A DNA stretch of 35,684 nt from Magnetococcales bacterium (GCA_015232405.1 JADFZS010000020.1:14852-50535), one strand, 5' to 3'; shown: positions 1 to 9,579, counted from the stretch's first letter. A program made the numbers and translations. Notes: a model not told the origin generated them from the sequence alone.

Positions 1-1
1 A

Positions 2-661
2 AAAAATGGGCGACTCAAAAATTGCGGAGCTATCGGACGTAAAGTTGGCGCTGTTTTGAAAAAGTACCGTATGCAACGATTTCTTGAGGTAAAGATTGAC
101 CAAGAGACATTTTCCTATCACCGCAATGAAGAACGTATTGCTGAGGAAACCGCGTTGGATGGCATCTATGTTTTGCGCTCCAGCGTTCCCAAAGAAAATA
201 TGGATACGACAGAGATTGTCCGAGCCTACAAGAGCTTGACCAAGGTAGAACGGGCCTTTCGTAGCATCAAAACCGGCCTGGATGTTCGCCCTATCTTTCA
301 TCACCTTGCAGACAGGGTTCGTGCTCATGTTTTCTTGTGTATGCTGGCTTACTATGTTGAGTGGGAAATGCGTCAAAGATTGGCTCCACTGCTCTTCTCC
401 GAAGAAGGAGAAACTGAAATCCAGGATGATCCCGTAGCCCCAAAAAAACCTTCCAAGGAATCAGAAAGAAAAACCAGTGAACGATGTTCCCGTTCCAGCT
501 TGCCATTACACAGCTTCAAAACCCTTATGCGAGAGTTGGCAACCCAGGTAAAAAATTATTGCAGCATTCTGCCTGAAGCAGAAACCTCAGTGGTCTTTGC
601 TCGCTTTACTCAACCCACCCTTACCCAAAAGGAGGCATACAAACTTTTGCAACTCCCATAG
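2..661 (+). CDS. IS1634-type (IS4 superfamily) transposase, C-terminal part, cut by the window edge
   Basis: The reading frame is open from the first bases of the window, so this is the 3' part of a longer gene; the TTG at 56 is not a real start. The visible part begins with IGRKVGAVLKKYRM, a stretch typical of IS1634-family DDE transposases, and continues with DGIYVLRSSVP, a YKSLTKVERAFRSIKT block (the region holding the catalytic Glu in the YREK-like motif of IS4 relatives) and RVRAHVFLCMLAYYVEW. The end, with a charged low-complexity insert and then TLTQKEAYKLL, fits the family C-terminus. Role: cut-and-paste movement of its own element. Whether the copy is intact cannot be told because the N-terminus lies outside. 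No matching terminal inverted repeat was identified downstream. Confidence 0.85.
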   Translation, partial: KNGRLKNCGAIGRKVGAVLKKYRMQRFLEVKIDQETFSYHRNEERIAEETALDGIYVLRSSVPKENMDTTEIVRAYKSLTKVERAFRSIKTGLDVRPIFHHLADRVRAHVFLCMLAYYVEWEMRQRLAPLLFSEEGETEIQDDPVAPKKPSKESERKTSERCSRSSLPLHSFKTLMRELATQVKNYCSILPEAETSVVFARFTQPTLTQKEAYKLLQLP

Positions 662-683
662 TAATGTACCCACCCAGGTTCAC

Positions 684-708
684 TTGAAAAATTAAAAATA
701 TTTTTCAA
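684..708. repeat. AT-rich inverted repeat downstream of the transposase
   Basis: A 9-base perfect inverted repeat (TTGAAAAAT at 684-692, ATTTTTCAA at 700-708) with a 7-base loop lies 22 bases after the transposase stop codon. It could be a weak transcription terminator or part of the element's end. It has no GC-rich stem, so terminator activity is uncertain. Confidence 0.3.
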
Positions 709-867
709 TACAGGTAGTTGCAAGTTTGCTTCTGAGAAAGTTCAGTTAGGAGTGATTAATGAAATAGTGGAGTATGGGGTTGCTGTGGATCTATAGCCGA
801 TTGTAGTTTGATTTTTTTTTACGATTTAATTTGAAACATAGTGGCTAAAATGTCCACTGTCTGGCTT

Positions 868-1971
868 TTAAGAGCAAATGTTTAAAACCTCGTTGGCAAT
901 TCTATCCAAAGGTTTTACAAAATCTATCCCTCCAAGTTTAATGGCCTCTTTGGGCATACCAAATACTATGCAGCTCTGCTCATCTTGGGCTATATTGACT
1001 GCTCCTGCATCATGCATCTCTTTTATGCCCCTGGCCCCATCATCACCCATTCCTGTTAAAATAATACCGACACAGTTTTTGCCACCATAACGGGCAGCAG
1101 AACGAAATAGAACATCAACTGATGGGCGGTGACGGCTAACAAGGGGTCCATCTTTTACTTCGACATAATAGCGTGATCCACTGCGTTTAAGTAGGGTATG
1201 TTTGTTGCCTGGGGCAATTAATACCCGACCTCGAACCACAGAGTCGTTGTTTTCAGCCTCCTTAACGTTGACCCGACATAGATTATTTAAACGTGTTGCA
1301 AAAGCCTTGGTAAAAGCCTCCGGCATATGTTGAACGATAACCACCCCTGGAGAATCCTCTGGAAGCGACTCCAATAAGGTGCGTAGTGCCTCAGTACCTC
1401 CAGTTGAAGCACCAACCAAGACAATCTTTTCTGTTGTTTGTGCCATGGCCCGGCTGCCCCTTGATGGAGCTGGAAGAACAGCGTCTGCCGTTAGCTTTGG
1501 TGATACCTTGTTGGACGAACGAATGGCGTTGCTACGTTTGTATGATAGTTTTTTTACATTGGATAAGGCCGCAGCTTTTATAGTGTCACAAATTCTAATG
1601 CGTGACTCTTCCAAAAACTGTTTTGTTCCCATTTTGGGCTTGGTAATTATATCAACTGCACCATACTCCAACGCCATAAAAGCAGAGTCCGATCCAGCGG
1701 TGGTCAGGGTAGAGCACATAACAACCGGTATGGGGTGCTGAGACATTATTTTTTGTAAAAATGTGATGCCATCCATACGGGGCATTTCAACGTCCAGGGT
1801 TATAACATCTGGAACCAACATTTTGATTTTTGTAGCGGCAACAAAGGGGTCCGGGGCGTGGCCCATCACTTCTATTGCAGGATCTGACTCTAAAATTGTT
1901 TTCAAGGTTTGTCGTACAACAGCGGAATCATCAACTATCAATACTTTGATCTTTTTTTTCTGTTTCCCCAT
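868..1971 (-). CDS. cheB: Chemotaxis response regulator / protein-glutamate methylesterase and glutamine deamidase CheB
   Basis: CheB removes methyl groups from receptor glutamates to reset receptor sensitivity. The 367-residue protein has a receiver domain at about 8-125 (acidic pair D14/D15, phospho-acceptor D60 in [11 protein letters not shown], Lys111 in TKPK), a Lys/Ser-rich linker to about 180, and a methylesterase domain at about 182-365. The catalytic triad is visible as Ser189 in GASTGG, His215 in VQHMP and Asp311 in GMGDDG. It is the last gene of the minus-strand chemotaxis cluster, 39 bases after cheW, so phosphorylation by the neighbouring CheA is expected. Length and motifs are normal for the family. 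Confidence 0.97.
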   Translation of the reverse strand: MGKQKKKIKVLIVDDSAVVRQTLKTILESDPAIEVMGHAPDPFVAATKIKMLVPDVITLDVEMPRMDGITFLQKIMSQHPIPVVMCSTLTTAGSDSAFMALEYGAVDIITKPKMGTKQFLEESRIRICDTIKAAALSNVKKLSYKRSNAIRSSNKVSPKLTADAVLPAPSRGSRAMAQTTEKIVLVGASTGGTEALRTLLESLPEDSPGVVIVQHMPEAFTKAFATRLNNLCRVNVKEAENNDSVVRGRVLIAPGNKHTLLKRSGSRYYVEVKDGPLVSRHRPSVDVLFRSAARYGGKNCVGIILTGMGDDGARGIKEMHDAGAVNIAQDEQSCIVFGMPKEAIKLGGIDFVKPLDRIANEVLNICS

Positions 1972-2010
1972 AGCTCAACTAAAATCCTTGAACGACCTTT
2001 TTCTTATTTA

Positions 2011-2499
2011 TCAGGCAGCGTTATCCTGTCTGTTTGTAGATAGTTCTTCAGCAGATAGTATTTTATCAACATTTAAAATCATAATAAAGTTATCATCATG
2101 TTTACCTACTCCCATTAAATAATCACTTGGTAGTCTAGTTCCAAGTTTTGGCGGGGTATTAATCTGTTCCGGCTCCAATTTGATCACCTCTTGTACCGAG
2201 TCTGCTATAGCTCCCATTACAGTTATGCCGTCATCAACTGCAATTTCCAGGATGATAATGCAGGTGTTAACACTGTTTTCACCCTGGGGCATGTTAAATT
2301 TTGCACGTAGGTCCACCACTGGTACTACACTACCCCGTAAATTGATTACCCCACGCATAAATGGAGGAGTACGAGGAACCTTTGTCACTGAGGTGAACTC
2401 CAGAACTTCACGGATTTTAGAAATATCTACAGCAAAAACCTCTCCATCAAGAAGAAATGTCAACAGTTGGGTTGAGCCTTCTATGTTTTTACTCTCCAT
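2011..2499 (-). CDS. cheW: Chemotaxis coupling protein CheW
   Basis: A single CheW-like SH3-type domain of 162 residues that links receptors to CheA at the inner membrane. Visible features are LLTFLLDGEVFAVDI near the start, the core IREVLEF, the PPFMRGVINLRGSVVPVVDLR-type block split around VINLRG, and a C-terminal AELLS tail. The ATG at 2499 is preferred because a strong ribosome site (AGAGGAGA, about 8 bases upstream) precedes it. A longer in-frame reading to 2526 would overlap the end of cheA by 14 bases and lacks such a site. The ribosome site itself overlaps the cheA stop region, so the two genes are probably translationally coupled. Confidence 0.96.
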   Translation of the reverse strand: MESKNIEGSTQLLTFLLDGEVFAVDISKIREVLEFTSVTKVPRTPPFMRGVINLRGSVVPVVDLRAKFNMPQGENSVNTCIIILEIAVDDGITVMGAIADSVQEVIKLEPEQINTPPKLGTRLPSDYLMGVGKHDDNFIMILNVDKILSAEELSTNRQDNAA

Positions 2500-2512
2500 A
2501 GCTCTTCTCCTC

Positions 2513-4624
2513 TTAATTTTCCTCAAACTCTACGAAGCGAACCATTTTACCAAGGTCAACAATCAAGGCAACTGAGCCATCGCCCAGTATTGTGGCCCCT
2601 GAGAACTCTGGGGAGTGTTGAAAGTTTTTTCCCAGACTTTTTATCACCGTTTGATGTTGACCAATAACATCATCAACCACAAATCCGATTCTGTTCTCAT
2701 TTACCTCTGATATGATGATCTGTTCAACCTGGGGGCGTTCTCCCTCTACCTCAAAACGGTCACGAAGGCGGATATAGGGTACTATTTCACCCCGTACATT
2801 TATCACATGGCGACCATGGGAACTTTCAACATCTTTGGTCAGAAGCTCCACACACTCTTCAACCGCTGCCAGGGGCAGAACATACTGCTCATCTCCAACT
2901 TTTATCAGCAAGCCCTCAATGATGGCAAGAGTTAAAGGTAGCTTAAGTGTAATGGAGGTACCCTTGCCCATTGTACTTGCAACATCAACTGTACCCCGAA
3001 GATTATCAATGGAACGGCGCACTACATCCATACCGACACCACGACCGGAAACCTTGGTTACTTTTTTTGCCATGGAGAAGCCAGCACCAAAAATAAGCTG
3101 ATATGCCTCTTTATCACTGAGTTCAGAATCGGTGGGGATAATGCCATTTTCCATGGCTTTCTGCCGAAGGAGATCTGGGTTCAAACCAGCTCCATCATCA
3201 CTAATGCGGATCAAGACACTAGCACCTGAATGTATAGCTGCCAGATGGATTTTACCCAAGGGTGGTTTGCCATTGGCGATACGGTCTTGTGGGCTTTCAA
3301 TGCCGTGGTCTATGCTGTTACGAATTATATGAACAAGTGGATCATTGAGCTGTTCAATCACATTTTTATCCAGCTCTGTTTCAGCACCCTCTGTGGTCAT
3401 TTCAATCTGTTTGCCGAGATCTTTTGAGAGATCTCTTACCAATCTTTTGAATTTATTGAAGGTGCTGCCAATAGCCAACATACGTATGCTCATGGTGTTG
3501 TCTCGTAACTCGCCAGTGAGACGCTCCACCTCTTCGGCTATCACTTGTAAATCATGGTTGTCCTGGGATAATGATGTTTGGTTGAGACGGGCTTGGACGG
3601 TTACAAGTTCGCCGACTAAATCAACCAGGTTGTCAAGCTTATCTGCCGGAACCCGAACTGTGTTGGAAGCCTCTTTCTTCTTTTTTTGCTCTCTTTTTTC
3701 TTTAACCGCTTTTTGCTCTTCAAGGGCCGCTTTTACATGGGTAGCTGATACCGCTCCGGCTTCAACAAGCCTATCTCCCAAGAGTTTAACTGCGTTATCC
3801 AGGGTGTCTTTGGCAATATCCCCACGTTGTACAAGAATATCACCAAGTTTTTGTGGTTCAGTGGTAACATTGTTTTCACGATCTAACAGACGAATATTTA
3901 TTTCACAATCATCACTGACAAAAATAAAAATATCTTCTATGGCATTCTCCCCCTCGGTGGTGGTGAGGAAGATCTCCCATGATGTGTAACACTGCTCTGG
4001 GTCTATATCTTGTAGCTCAGGAAGATTATCAATGTGGGCAATTATATTGGTATCACCAAGGTCTATCACCTCACCTATTAACAGCAGTGGGTTGGTTCCA
4101 TTGGCAAAGATATCTTTTGTCGGTTTAAAACGGATACGGAAAAGTTGCGGTTCTTTGCTGTTTGGAGCCGCAATTAGATCGGTAACAGTATCTTGTTGTA
4201 CACTTTGCGGTTCTGGTGACTCTTCAGTCTCGTCATCGCTGCCACTGGTTTCCAGCTCTCTTAAAGCACTTATTATCCGTTTGGCCTCAACCTCATCGGC
4301 TACACCTTCACCTGCAGCGACACTCAATAAGGCCCTGATATGGTCACGTGCTGCCAGGGTTAAATCAATAAGGGTTTTTGTTACAGGAAGTGTACCATTA
4401 CGGGCCATATCAAAGATGGTTTCCACCTCATGGGTAAACTTGGAAACATCATCAAAGCCAAACATGGCTCCTGAACCTTTGATGGTGTGCATGGCACGAA
4501 AGACCCTGCCGATCAACTCCTGGTCGGCAGGGCTTGCTTCTAGTTCCAGGAGGGAGTCCTCCAGTTCACTTAGAAGTTCATGTGCCTCTTCTGTAAATGC
4601 GCTTGTATCTATCTCAATAGCCAC
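2513..4624 (-). CDS. cheA: Chemotaxis sensor histidine kinase CheA
   Basis: The central kinase, 703 residues, autophosphorylating and passing phosphate to CheY, CheB and CheV. Domains in order: HPt with His46 in MHTIKGSG (about 5-105); a middle domain at about 160-248 with FRIRFKP and ACID-rich FIFVSDDCEI, the type found in many non-enteric CheAs; two short similar segments (LGDILVQRGD at about 260 and LGDRLVEAGA at about 282); a Lys-rich linker; the dimerisation domain (about 322-390); the ATPase domain with N-box around HIIRNSIDHGIE (433-444), G1 DDGAG (476-480) and GRGVGMD (527-533); and a C-terminal CheW-like domain (about 565-703). The start is GTG at 4624 with AAGGA 9 bases upstream. 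No built-in receiver is present. Confidence 0.97.
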   Translation of the reverse strand: MAIEIDTSAFTEEAHELLSELEDSLLELEASPADQELIGRVFRAMHTIKGSGAMFGFDDVSKFTHEVETIFDMARNGTLPVTKTLIDLTLAARDHIRALLSVAAGEGVADEVEAKRIISALRELETSGSDDETEESPEPQSVQQDTVTDLIAAPNSKEPQLFRIRFKPTKDIFANGTNPLLLIGEVIDLGDTNIIAHIDNLPELQDIDPEQCYTSWEIFLTTTEGENAIEDIFIFVSDDCEINIRLLDRENNVTTEPQKLGDILVQRGDIAKDTLDNAVKLLGDRLVEAGAVSATHVKAALEEQKAVKEKREQKKKKEASNTVRVPADKLDNLVDLVGELVTVQARLNQTSLSQDNHDLQVIAEEVERLTGELRDNTMSIRMLAIGSTFNKFKRLVRDLSKDLGKQIEMTTEGAETELDKNVIEQLNDPLVHIIRNSIDHGIESPQDRIANGKPPLGKIHLAAIHSGASVLIRISDDGAGLNPDLLRQKAMENGIIPTDSELSDKEAYQLIFGAGFSMAKKVTKVSGRGVGMDVVRRSIDNLRGTVDVASTMGKGTSITLKLPLTLAIIEGLLIKVGDEQYVLPLAAVEECVELLTKDVESSHGRHVINVRGEIVPYIRLRDRFEVEGERPQVEQIIISEVNENRIGFVVDDVIGQHQTVIKSLGKNFQHSPEFSGATILGDGSVALIVDLGKMVRFVEFEEN

Positions 4625-4688
4625 ATCTGGTTATCCTTAAAACAGCAAAGTTTTCCAGCAATTTTTCACAAGCTCCACCATTGCCACT

Positions 4689-4736
4689 AAACAGATAATT
4701 TCACCTTTATCATGTTTGTAAGATAATTATCTGTTT
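4689..4736. repeat. 12-base inverted repeat between cheY and cheA
   Basis: AAACAGATAATT at 4689-4700 is repeated in exact inverse at 4725-4736 with a 24-base spacer. It sits in the 121-base gap after cheY and upstream of the cheA start codon on the transcribed strand. It could be an operator for a dimeric regulator or an AT-rich hairpin that lowers read-through into cheA. No T-run typical of an intrinsic terminator follows it. Confidence 0.4.
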
Positions 4737-4745
4737 TCGATGCTC

Positions 4746-5111
4746 TTAACCCAACACTTTTTTGATAACACCAAGAAGTTGTGGTGGTTTAAATGGTTTT
4801 ACAATCCATCCTGTTGCCCCAGCCTTTTTTCCCTCTAGCTTACGATTTCCCTGTGACTCTGTAGTCAACATGACAATGGGAGTAAATTTATATTGGGGTA
4901 GCTTACGCAGCTCTGAGATAAGGGTTATCCCATCCATGTTTGGCATGTTTAAATCGGTAATTACCATATCAACCTGCGATGCTTTTAATTTGGTCAACGC
5001 ATCCTGACCATCCACACCTTGCACCACCTCATAGCCAGCCCCTTTAAGTGTCAACACTACCATCTGTCGAACACTAGATGAGTCGTCAACGGTCATGATT
5101 TTTTTAGACAT
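4746..5111 (-). CDS. cheY: Chemotaxis response regulator CheY
   Basis: A stand-alone receiver of 121 residues that carries the signal from CheA to the flagellar motor. It has D9/D10, phospho-acceptor D53 in ITDLNMPNMDG, Thr83/Thr84 at the switch position and Lys105 in VKPF, the full set for an active receiver. Its ATG overlaps the stop codon of the STAS gene by one base (TAATG), and the ribosome site (GGAGAG) lies inside the STAS gene, so translation is coupled. No CheZ, CheC or CheX phosphatase is encoded in the window. Confidence 0.95.
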   Translation of the reverse strand: MSKKIMTVDDSSSVRQMVVLTLKGAGYEVVQGVDGQDALTKLKASQVDMVITDLNMPNMDGITLISELRKLPQYKFTPIVMLTTESQGNRKLEGKKAGATGWIVKPFKPPQLLGVIKKVLG

Positions 5112-5449
5112 TAATTACTCTCCTTAATCCATAATCCGCTTGCATCGTCATCACCCATACAGCTTGCATAACCTGCATCTGCAATGGTCTCTCTGACAAT
5201 GGCAGGCACTGTTCCTGCGATGATCAAGTTTTTGTTGTTTTTTTTGATGGCCCGATGGGTAGCGCAAAGTAGTTGAACTGTTGATAAATCCATTCTTTCA
5301 ACCTCAGCAAAATCAATAACCAATGTATCAGCACCAAAAACACCTTCAAGTAGTGCCTCCTTGAAAGTACTGGCATACTGCACAGTCAGATCACCAGATA
5401 ATATCATGGTTCCTGTTGAGTTTGTTTTATCAATAGAAAAATCTATCAT
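5111..5449 (-). CDS. STAS-domain protein (anti-anti-sigma-factor-like) in the chemotaxis cluster
   Basis: A 112-residue single STAS domain. The fold-defining pieces are visible: a first strand ending in LSGDL (18-21), a strand LVIDFAEV (43-50), then ERMDLSTVQLL with the loop Ser56, and a helix rich in basic residues. STAS proteins are switch proteins whose loop Ser is phosphorylated by a partner kinase, or they bind other modules. Here the Ser lies two residues after Asp54, whereas in SpoIIAA/RsbV it follows the Asp directly, so phosphorylation is not assured. The start has GGAG 7 bases upstream. It lies 48 bases after the receptor gene and overlaps cheY by one base. Its role in chemotaxis is not defined. 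Confidence 0.85.
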   Translation of the reverse strand: MIDFSIDKTNSTGTMILSGDLTVQYASTFKEALLEGVFGADTLVIDFAEVERMDLSTVQLLCATHRAIKKNNKNLIIAGTVPAIVRETIADAGYASCMGDDDASGLWIKESN

Positions 5450-5497
5450 CTATCTTCTCCAGCCATGGATAAATTAAATAGTGATAACTGTTGCATC

Positions 5498-8425
5498 TTA
5501 AAACCTTTCAAACTCATCATCTGAAATTTCATGGCTACCCATCACCAAATGTGCACCATTTCCAGAACTTTGTGGTGGTAGTGTTTTGAGATGTTCTGGT
5601 GCTTTATTTACCCTTTTGGGTGTATGGGCAACCTCCCTTTTTCTGGGGCTATGTTTGGGTTGGGCTGTCTGCTCATTGTTGGTTTTGAAAAAGCCAATGG
5701 CAGACTCTAGAATATCAGATTGTGCCGATAGTTCCTCAGATGTTGCTGCCATCTCTTCGGAGGCTCCAGCATTTTGTTGGATAACCTGATCCAGCTGTTG
5801 AATTGCCACATTTATCTGTCTGGCTCCCTGGCTCTGCTCTGTACTGGAGGCTGAAATCTCTTGCACCAGTTCTGCGGTTTTTTTGATGTCAGGAACCAGC
5901 TTTGTCAGCATATCTCCAGCTCTCTCGGCAATATCAACACTGGAGGCCGAAAGTCCACCAATCTCTCCGGCTGCGGTCTGGCTTCTCTCTGCCAGTTTAC
6001 GCACCTCTGCTGCCACCACGGCAAATCCTTTACCGTGCTCCCCGGCTCTTGCAGCTTCAATTGCTGCATTAAGTGCCAACAGATTTGTCTGTCTTGATAT
6101 CTCTTCGATAATGGAAATTTTATCGGCGATTTGTTTCATCGCTACCACAGCCTCATTTACGGCAATGCCACTCTCTTCGGCATCCCTGGCTGCGGTAGAA
6201 GCTATCTGTTCAGTTGTTGTTGCGTTATCGGTGTTTTGTTGAATTCCAGAGGCCATCTCCTCCATAGCTGAAGATGTCTCTTCAATAGATGCTGCTTGCT
6301 GGGTTGCCCCTTGTGACATGTTTTGGGCAGAGTCTGACAACTCTTGACTGCCAGCAGCCACCTGTTGCGAGGCAACGTTAACTTCACCAACCACTGAGCT
6401 TAATTTTTCCACCATATAGCGCAGGGCATTTGCCAGTTGTCCCAGCTCATCTTTTTGTTCAATATTTATGGTTGCGGTCAGATCACCCTCAGACACCTGT
6501 TTGGCAAAGGTGACACCTCTGGTAAGAGGGGTGGCAATAGTGTGGGCAACAACCATTGCCACACCAGCTACTATAACCGCCAAAACTATGCCAGCAATAA
6601 TTATAGTCCAGATTAAATTGGTGATTGGCTTCTGTACCTCTTCAAGATCTATCTCTGCCAGAATCGCCCAGGTAATATCATCTATATGGATGGGTGCATA
6701 GGCTGATAGAACTTTGTTGCCATCATGGTTGGTTATAACCTTGGTATCGGTTTGCCCATTCAATGCTTCAGTTGCAGCCTGGGTTTTTATACTGCCCCTG
6801 TCGGGATCGGCAAAAGAGAGTTTTACAGTGTGATCTTGGGGGTAGAGAACAGAGTCAGAGCGCATGAGTTTATCAGGTCCGATTAGGTATGTTTCTCCAG
6901 TATGCCCCATCCCATCACGTTGCTGCATTATGCTGTTGATGGAGTCCAATGAGAGTTGTAGGGCCACAACTATATCCACCTTGCCATCGTTAACAACAGG
7001 TTGGGCAATAAAAGCTGCAGGTTCATTGTTGCTTGGGGCATAGGGGGCAAAATCGGCCATTGCAAACTCTCTGCTTGCAAGTACCTTACGTGTTAAAATG
7101 CCCAGATTGGAACTGGCATATTTTCCGTTTAACATATTGGTCTGATAGTCGGACTCTCTAGTGGCACTATAAAAAACATAGCCATCGGGATTCATCAAAA
7201 AGAGGTCGTAATAACCGTACATCTCCTGATATTTTTTAAAAAACTCTCCACCGTTATCATCAACAGGGCTAAAAGCCTCAGCAACATCAATCTCTGCTAG
7301 CATCGCCCAACGTACACCGAGAAAATCCAACGGGGCAAATGCCGATAAAACCGGGTTGTTGTTATAGTCCATTATGACTTTTGCCCCGCTCTTTCCTGCC
7401 AGAGCATCACGTACCCCCTGGGTATCGGCTTTGCCTTTTTCTCTGTTGGCAAAACTAGCAGCAACAGTGTGGTATTTTGGTTCCAGGTAGGAGTCAGAAC
7501 GCATTAGCTTATCTGCACCCACCAGATATGTCTCACCAGTTTTACCCATACCGGACCGTTCGCCCATGATAGCGTTGATTTGGCTTAGTGGCATACGGAA
7601 AATCAGTACACCATGTTTGTTGCCTTTATGGTCAAAAATGGGGGTGGCGATAAAGCTGGCTGGTTCATCATTGCTTGGGGCGTAGGGTGAAATATCACTA
7701 AATGCCACAAAGCCTTTACGGAAGTTCTGCTCAACCTTGCGGTATATTTTGCCCAGATCACTGTTACGCCACAGGCCGGAATTCAGGTTGGTTCCAAAGT
7801 CAGTATTTTTGTTTACTGTATAGACAATGTTACCATCATGATCCACAAGAAATATGTCGGTATATCCACTATCTACCATCATATTCCGCAACCATGGGTG
7901 GTATTTGCCATGGATTCTGTTGTAGATGTTTTTCTGTTGGTTGGCATTTAGTAGATATTTTTTGTCAGAAGGGTTGGGGTTTTCTGAAATATACATGCGT
8001 TGTAGATGGCTTGTAACATTAACCCCTAGTTTATCCCAACCTGTTTCAAACTCTGTTAAGCCATCTATCATCATGTGGTTTTCAGATAGCAGTTGTAACT
8101 CATTGTTTATGGTAGCCAGATAATCATCGATCTGCTTATGTTTGATGGTTCTAATTGCAATGAGTTTTTCCATGGCTTCGTGACGGAGGGTTTTTACCGT
8201 CTCCATCAAAACTCCCATATCCCCCTTACGCTCAGTAAAGTATGACTCAATCTGTGATTTTTTAACCATACGCATGGATTTTAATTCATTGAAACTTGCC
8301 TCCATCAACGCTTCTGATGATTTAATGCTGCTAAACCAGCCAACAGTGGCTAATGGAAGCAGGCCAACCAATAAAAAAAGCCCTATTAGTTTAGGCCGCA
8401 TATGCACATTTTTTAAACTAAGCAT
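5498..8425 (-). CDS. Methyl-accepting chemotaxis protein with two tandem sensor modules and a C-terminal tether motif
   Basis: A 975-residue transmembrane chemoreceptor. A membrane segment lies at about 12-32 and a second at about 602-628; between them is a roughly 570-residue periplasmic part. This contains two similar Cache-type modules, about 185-385 and 400-597, each with [29 protein letters not shown] and a closing WA-LAEID. Then come HAMP (about 620-675) and the cytoplasmic signalling coiled coil with the conserved tip around [20 protein letters not shown] (777-796). A basic, Pro-rich linker of about 55 residues ends in DDEFERF, whose last five residues fit the aromatic-x-x-aromatic pattern of CheR/CheB-binding pentapeptides. 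AAAGGA lies 6 bases before the ATG. Ligand unknown. It is likely the main receptor for the neighbouring CheA/CheW. Confidence 0.95.
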   Translation of the reverse strand: MLSLKNVHMRPKLIGLFLLVGLLPLATVGWFSSIKSSEALMEASFNELKSMRMVKKSQIESYFTERKGDMGVLMETVKTLRHEAMEKLIAIRTIKHKQIDDYLATINNELQLLSENHMMIDGLTEFETGWDKLGVNVTSHLQRMYISENPNPSDKKYLLNANQQKNIYNRIHGKYHPWLRNMMVDSGYTDIFLVDHDGNIVYTVNKNTDFGTNLNSGLWRNSDLGKIYRKVEQNFRKGFVAFSDISPYAPSNDEPASFIATPIFDHKGNKHGVLIFRMPLSQINAIMGERSGMGKTGETYLVGADKLMRSDSYLEPKYHTVAASFANREKGKADTQGVRDALAGKSGAKVIMDYNNNPVLSAFAPLDFLGVRWAMLAEIDVAEAFSPVDDNGGEFFKKYQEMYGYYDLFLMNPDGYVFYSATRESDYQTNMLNGKYASSNLGILTRKVLASREFAMADFAPYAPSNNEPAAFIAQPVVNDGKVDIVVALQLSLDSINSIMQQRDGMGHTGETYLIGPDKLMRSDSVLYPQDHTVKLSFADPDRGSIKTQAATEALNGQTDTKVITNHDGNKVLSAYAPIHIDDITWAILAEIDLEEVQKPITNLIWTIIIAGIVLAVIVAGVAMVVAHTIATPLTRGVTFAKQVSEGDLTATINIEQKDELGQLANALRYMVEKLSSVVGEVNVASQQVAAGSQELSDSAQNMSQGATQQAASIEETSSAMEEMASGIQQNTDNATTTEQIASTAARDAEESGIAVNEAVVAMKQIADKISIIEEISRQTNLLALNAAIEAARAGEHGKGFAVVAAEVRKLAERSQTAAGEIGGLSASSVDIAERAGDMLTKLVPDIKKTAELVQEISASSTEQSQGARQINVAIQQLDQVIQQNAGASEEMAATSEELSAQSDILESAIGFFKTNNEQTAQPKHSPRKREVAHTPKRVNKAPEHLKTLPPQSSGNGAHLVMGSHEISDDEFERF

Positions 8426-8479
8426 GGTCTATCCTTTCGATTACACATAATCGCAGATTGATGCTATAACTAGTTATTA

Positions 8480-9424
8480 CTATTCACAAAAATTTTGTTC
8501 TTTGGCTTTGTTGAGCTGTTCAATAACAATACTTGCTATAACGTCTGGCTGGAATTTGGCGACAAAGCCATCCGCTCCCACTGCTTCTGCTTTGGCATGG
8601 TTGGTTTTATTGTTCATGGAGCTGTGCAGCACAAGATGGGTTTGAGCCAGTTCCGGTATGGCCTTCACCTTTTTGGTAAAGGTAAAACCGTCCATCTCTG
8701 GCATCTCGATATCGGAAATAATCAGGCAAAAACGTTGACTATCATCTTTGAGGGAGTTCTCAAGAGCAACAAGAGCCTTCTCTCCCTCCTCAAACATCTC
8801 ATATTTAACCCCCAATTGATCAAGGGTGATTTGCAGCATATTTCTGGCAGATTTTGAGTCATCCAAGACCAAAACTTTTAAGTTTTTGAGTTCAGGATCT
8901 ATACCAGCAACGATAATGTCATCTCTAATATCTGTATTAGCACCATTGATCTCGTTAATTATTTTTTCAATATCGAGAATCTGCACAGTCTCGTTATTTT
9001 CATCATAGGTTAAAGCTGTCAGATAGCCGGAGTTTTGTATGGCTTCTCCCGGTGGTTTTACATCTTCCCATTTGACATTAAGCAAGCGATTTGGTTGAGA
9101 TACCAATATACCCTGGGTGGTGTTGCTATATTCACATATCATTATGTAACTAATGATATTTTTATAATCTATAGGGACCATACCCAGTCCAGATGAGATA
9201 TCGATAACAGTTACCGAACTATCCCTGAACCTGATAATCCCCACCACCGCAGGGTGGGTTTTCGGGACTATGGTGATCTCTTTTGGTGTTTCAATTACCT
9301 CTATGATTTTAAAAACATTTATCCCGTATTGTTGGGAATCAGATAGATAGAATGTCAGCATCTCCATATTGTTTGAAAATGCCACATTTGCTCTATGTTC
9401 AACACCGTCCAATTCACTGTCCAT
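8480..9424 (-). CDS. cheV: Chemotaxis coupling/receiver fusion protein CheV
   Basis: CheV joins a CheW-like coupling domain to a receiver and adjusts receptor-CheA coupling when phosphorylated. In this 314-residue protein the CheW-like part spans about 18-160 (LTFYLSDSQQYGINVFKI, then VVGIIRFRDSSVTVIDI), followed by a receiver at about 180-312 with D188/D189, phospho-acceptor D238 in ISDIEMPEMDG, Ser268/Ser269 and Lys290. A ribosome site (AGAGAGG) precedes the ATG by a few bases. The gene lies 54 bases before the receptor gene, in the same direction. All phospho-relay residues are present. Confidence 0.94.
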   Translation of the reverse strand: MDSELDGVEHRANVAFSNNMEMLTFYLSDSQQYGINVFKIIEVIETPKEITIVPKTHPAVVGIIRFRDSSVTVIDISSGLGMVPIDYKNIISYIMICEYSNTTQGILVSQPNRLLNVKWEDVKPPGEAIQNSGYLTALTYDENNETVQILDIEKIINEINGANTDIRDDIIVAGIDPELKNLKVLVLDDSKSARNMLQITLDQLGVKYEMFEEGEKALVALENSLKDDSQRFCLIISDIEMPEMDGFTFTKKVKAIPELAQTHLVLHSSMNNKTNHAKAEAVGADGFVAKFQPDVIASIVIEQLNKAKEQNFCE

Positions 9425-9579
9425 AGAGCCTCTCTTCTATTGCTAAACCAATGGGAAATTAAGGAGATTTACCCCACGGGAATATACACGAAACTCCCTA
9501 TAAAAGTCATCAAAAAAAAAGACTATTTTCACCAGTGCCAAGAATATCTAACATTATTAAAATAATGGAATAATATGGT

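Noticed and set aside
841..859. AGTGG/CCACT hairpin after cheB as a terminator
   Set aside because: Only 5 base pairs with a 9-base loop and no T-run on the cheB strand, so a terminator cannot be supported.
3345..3989. Open frame of 214 codons on the plus strand
   Set aside because: It lies wholly antisense to cheA, has no ribosome site, and its Ser/Ala/Leu-rich product is the usual shadow of a coding strand.
4032..4640. Open frame of 202 codons on the plus strand
   Set aside because: It is antisense to the cheA N-terminal part, whose HPt motif is clear; the product has no recognisable domain.
9425..9579. Promoter of sigma-54 or sigma-28 type before cheV
   Set aside because: A TGGCAC box is seen on the minus strand near 9535, but no matching TTGC box follows at the needed distance; no sigma-28 type pair was found either.
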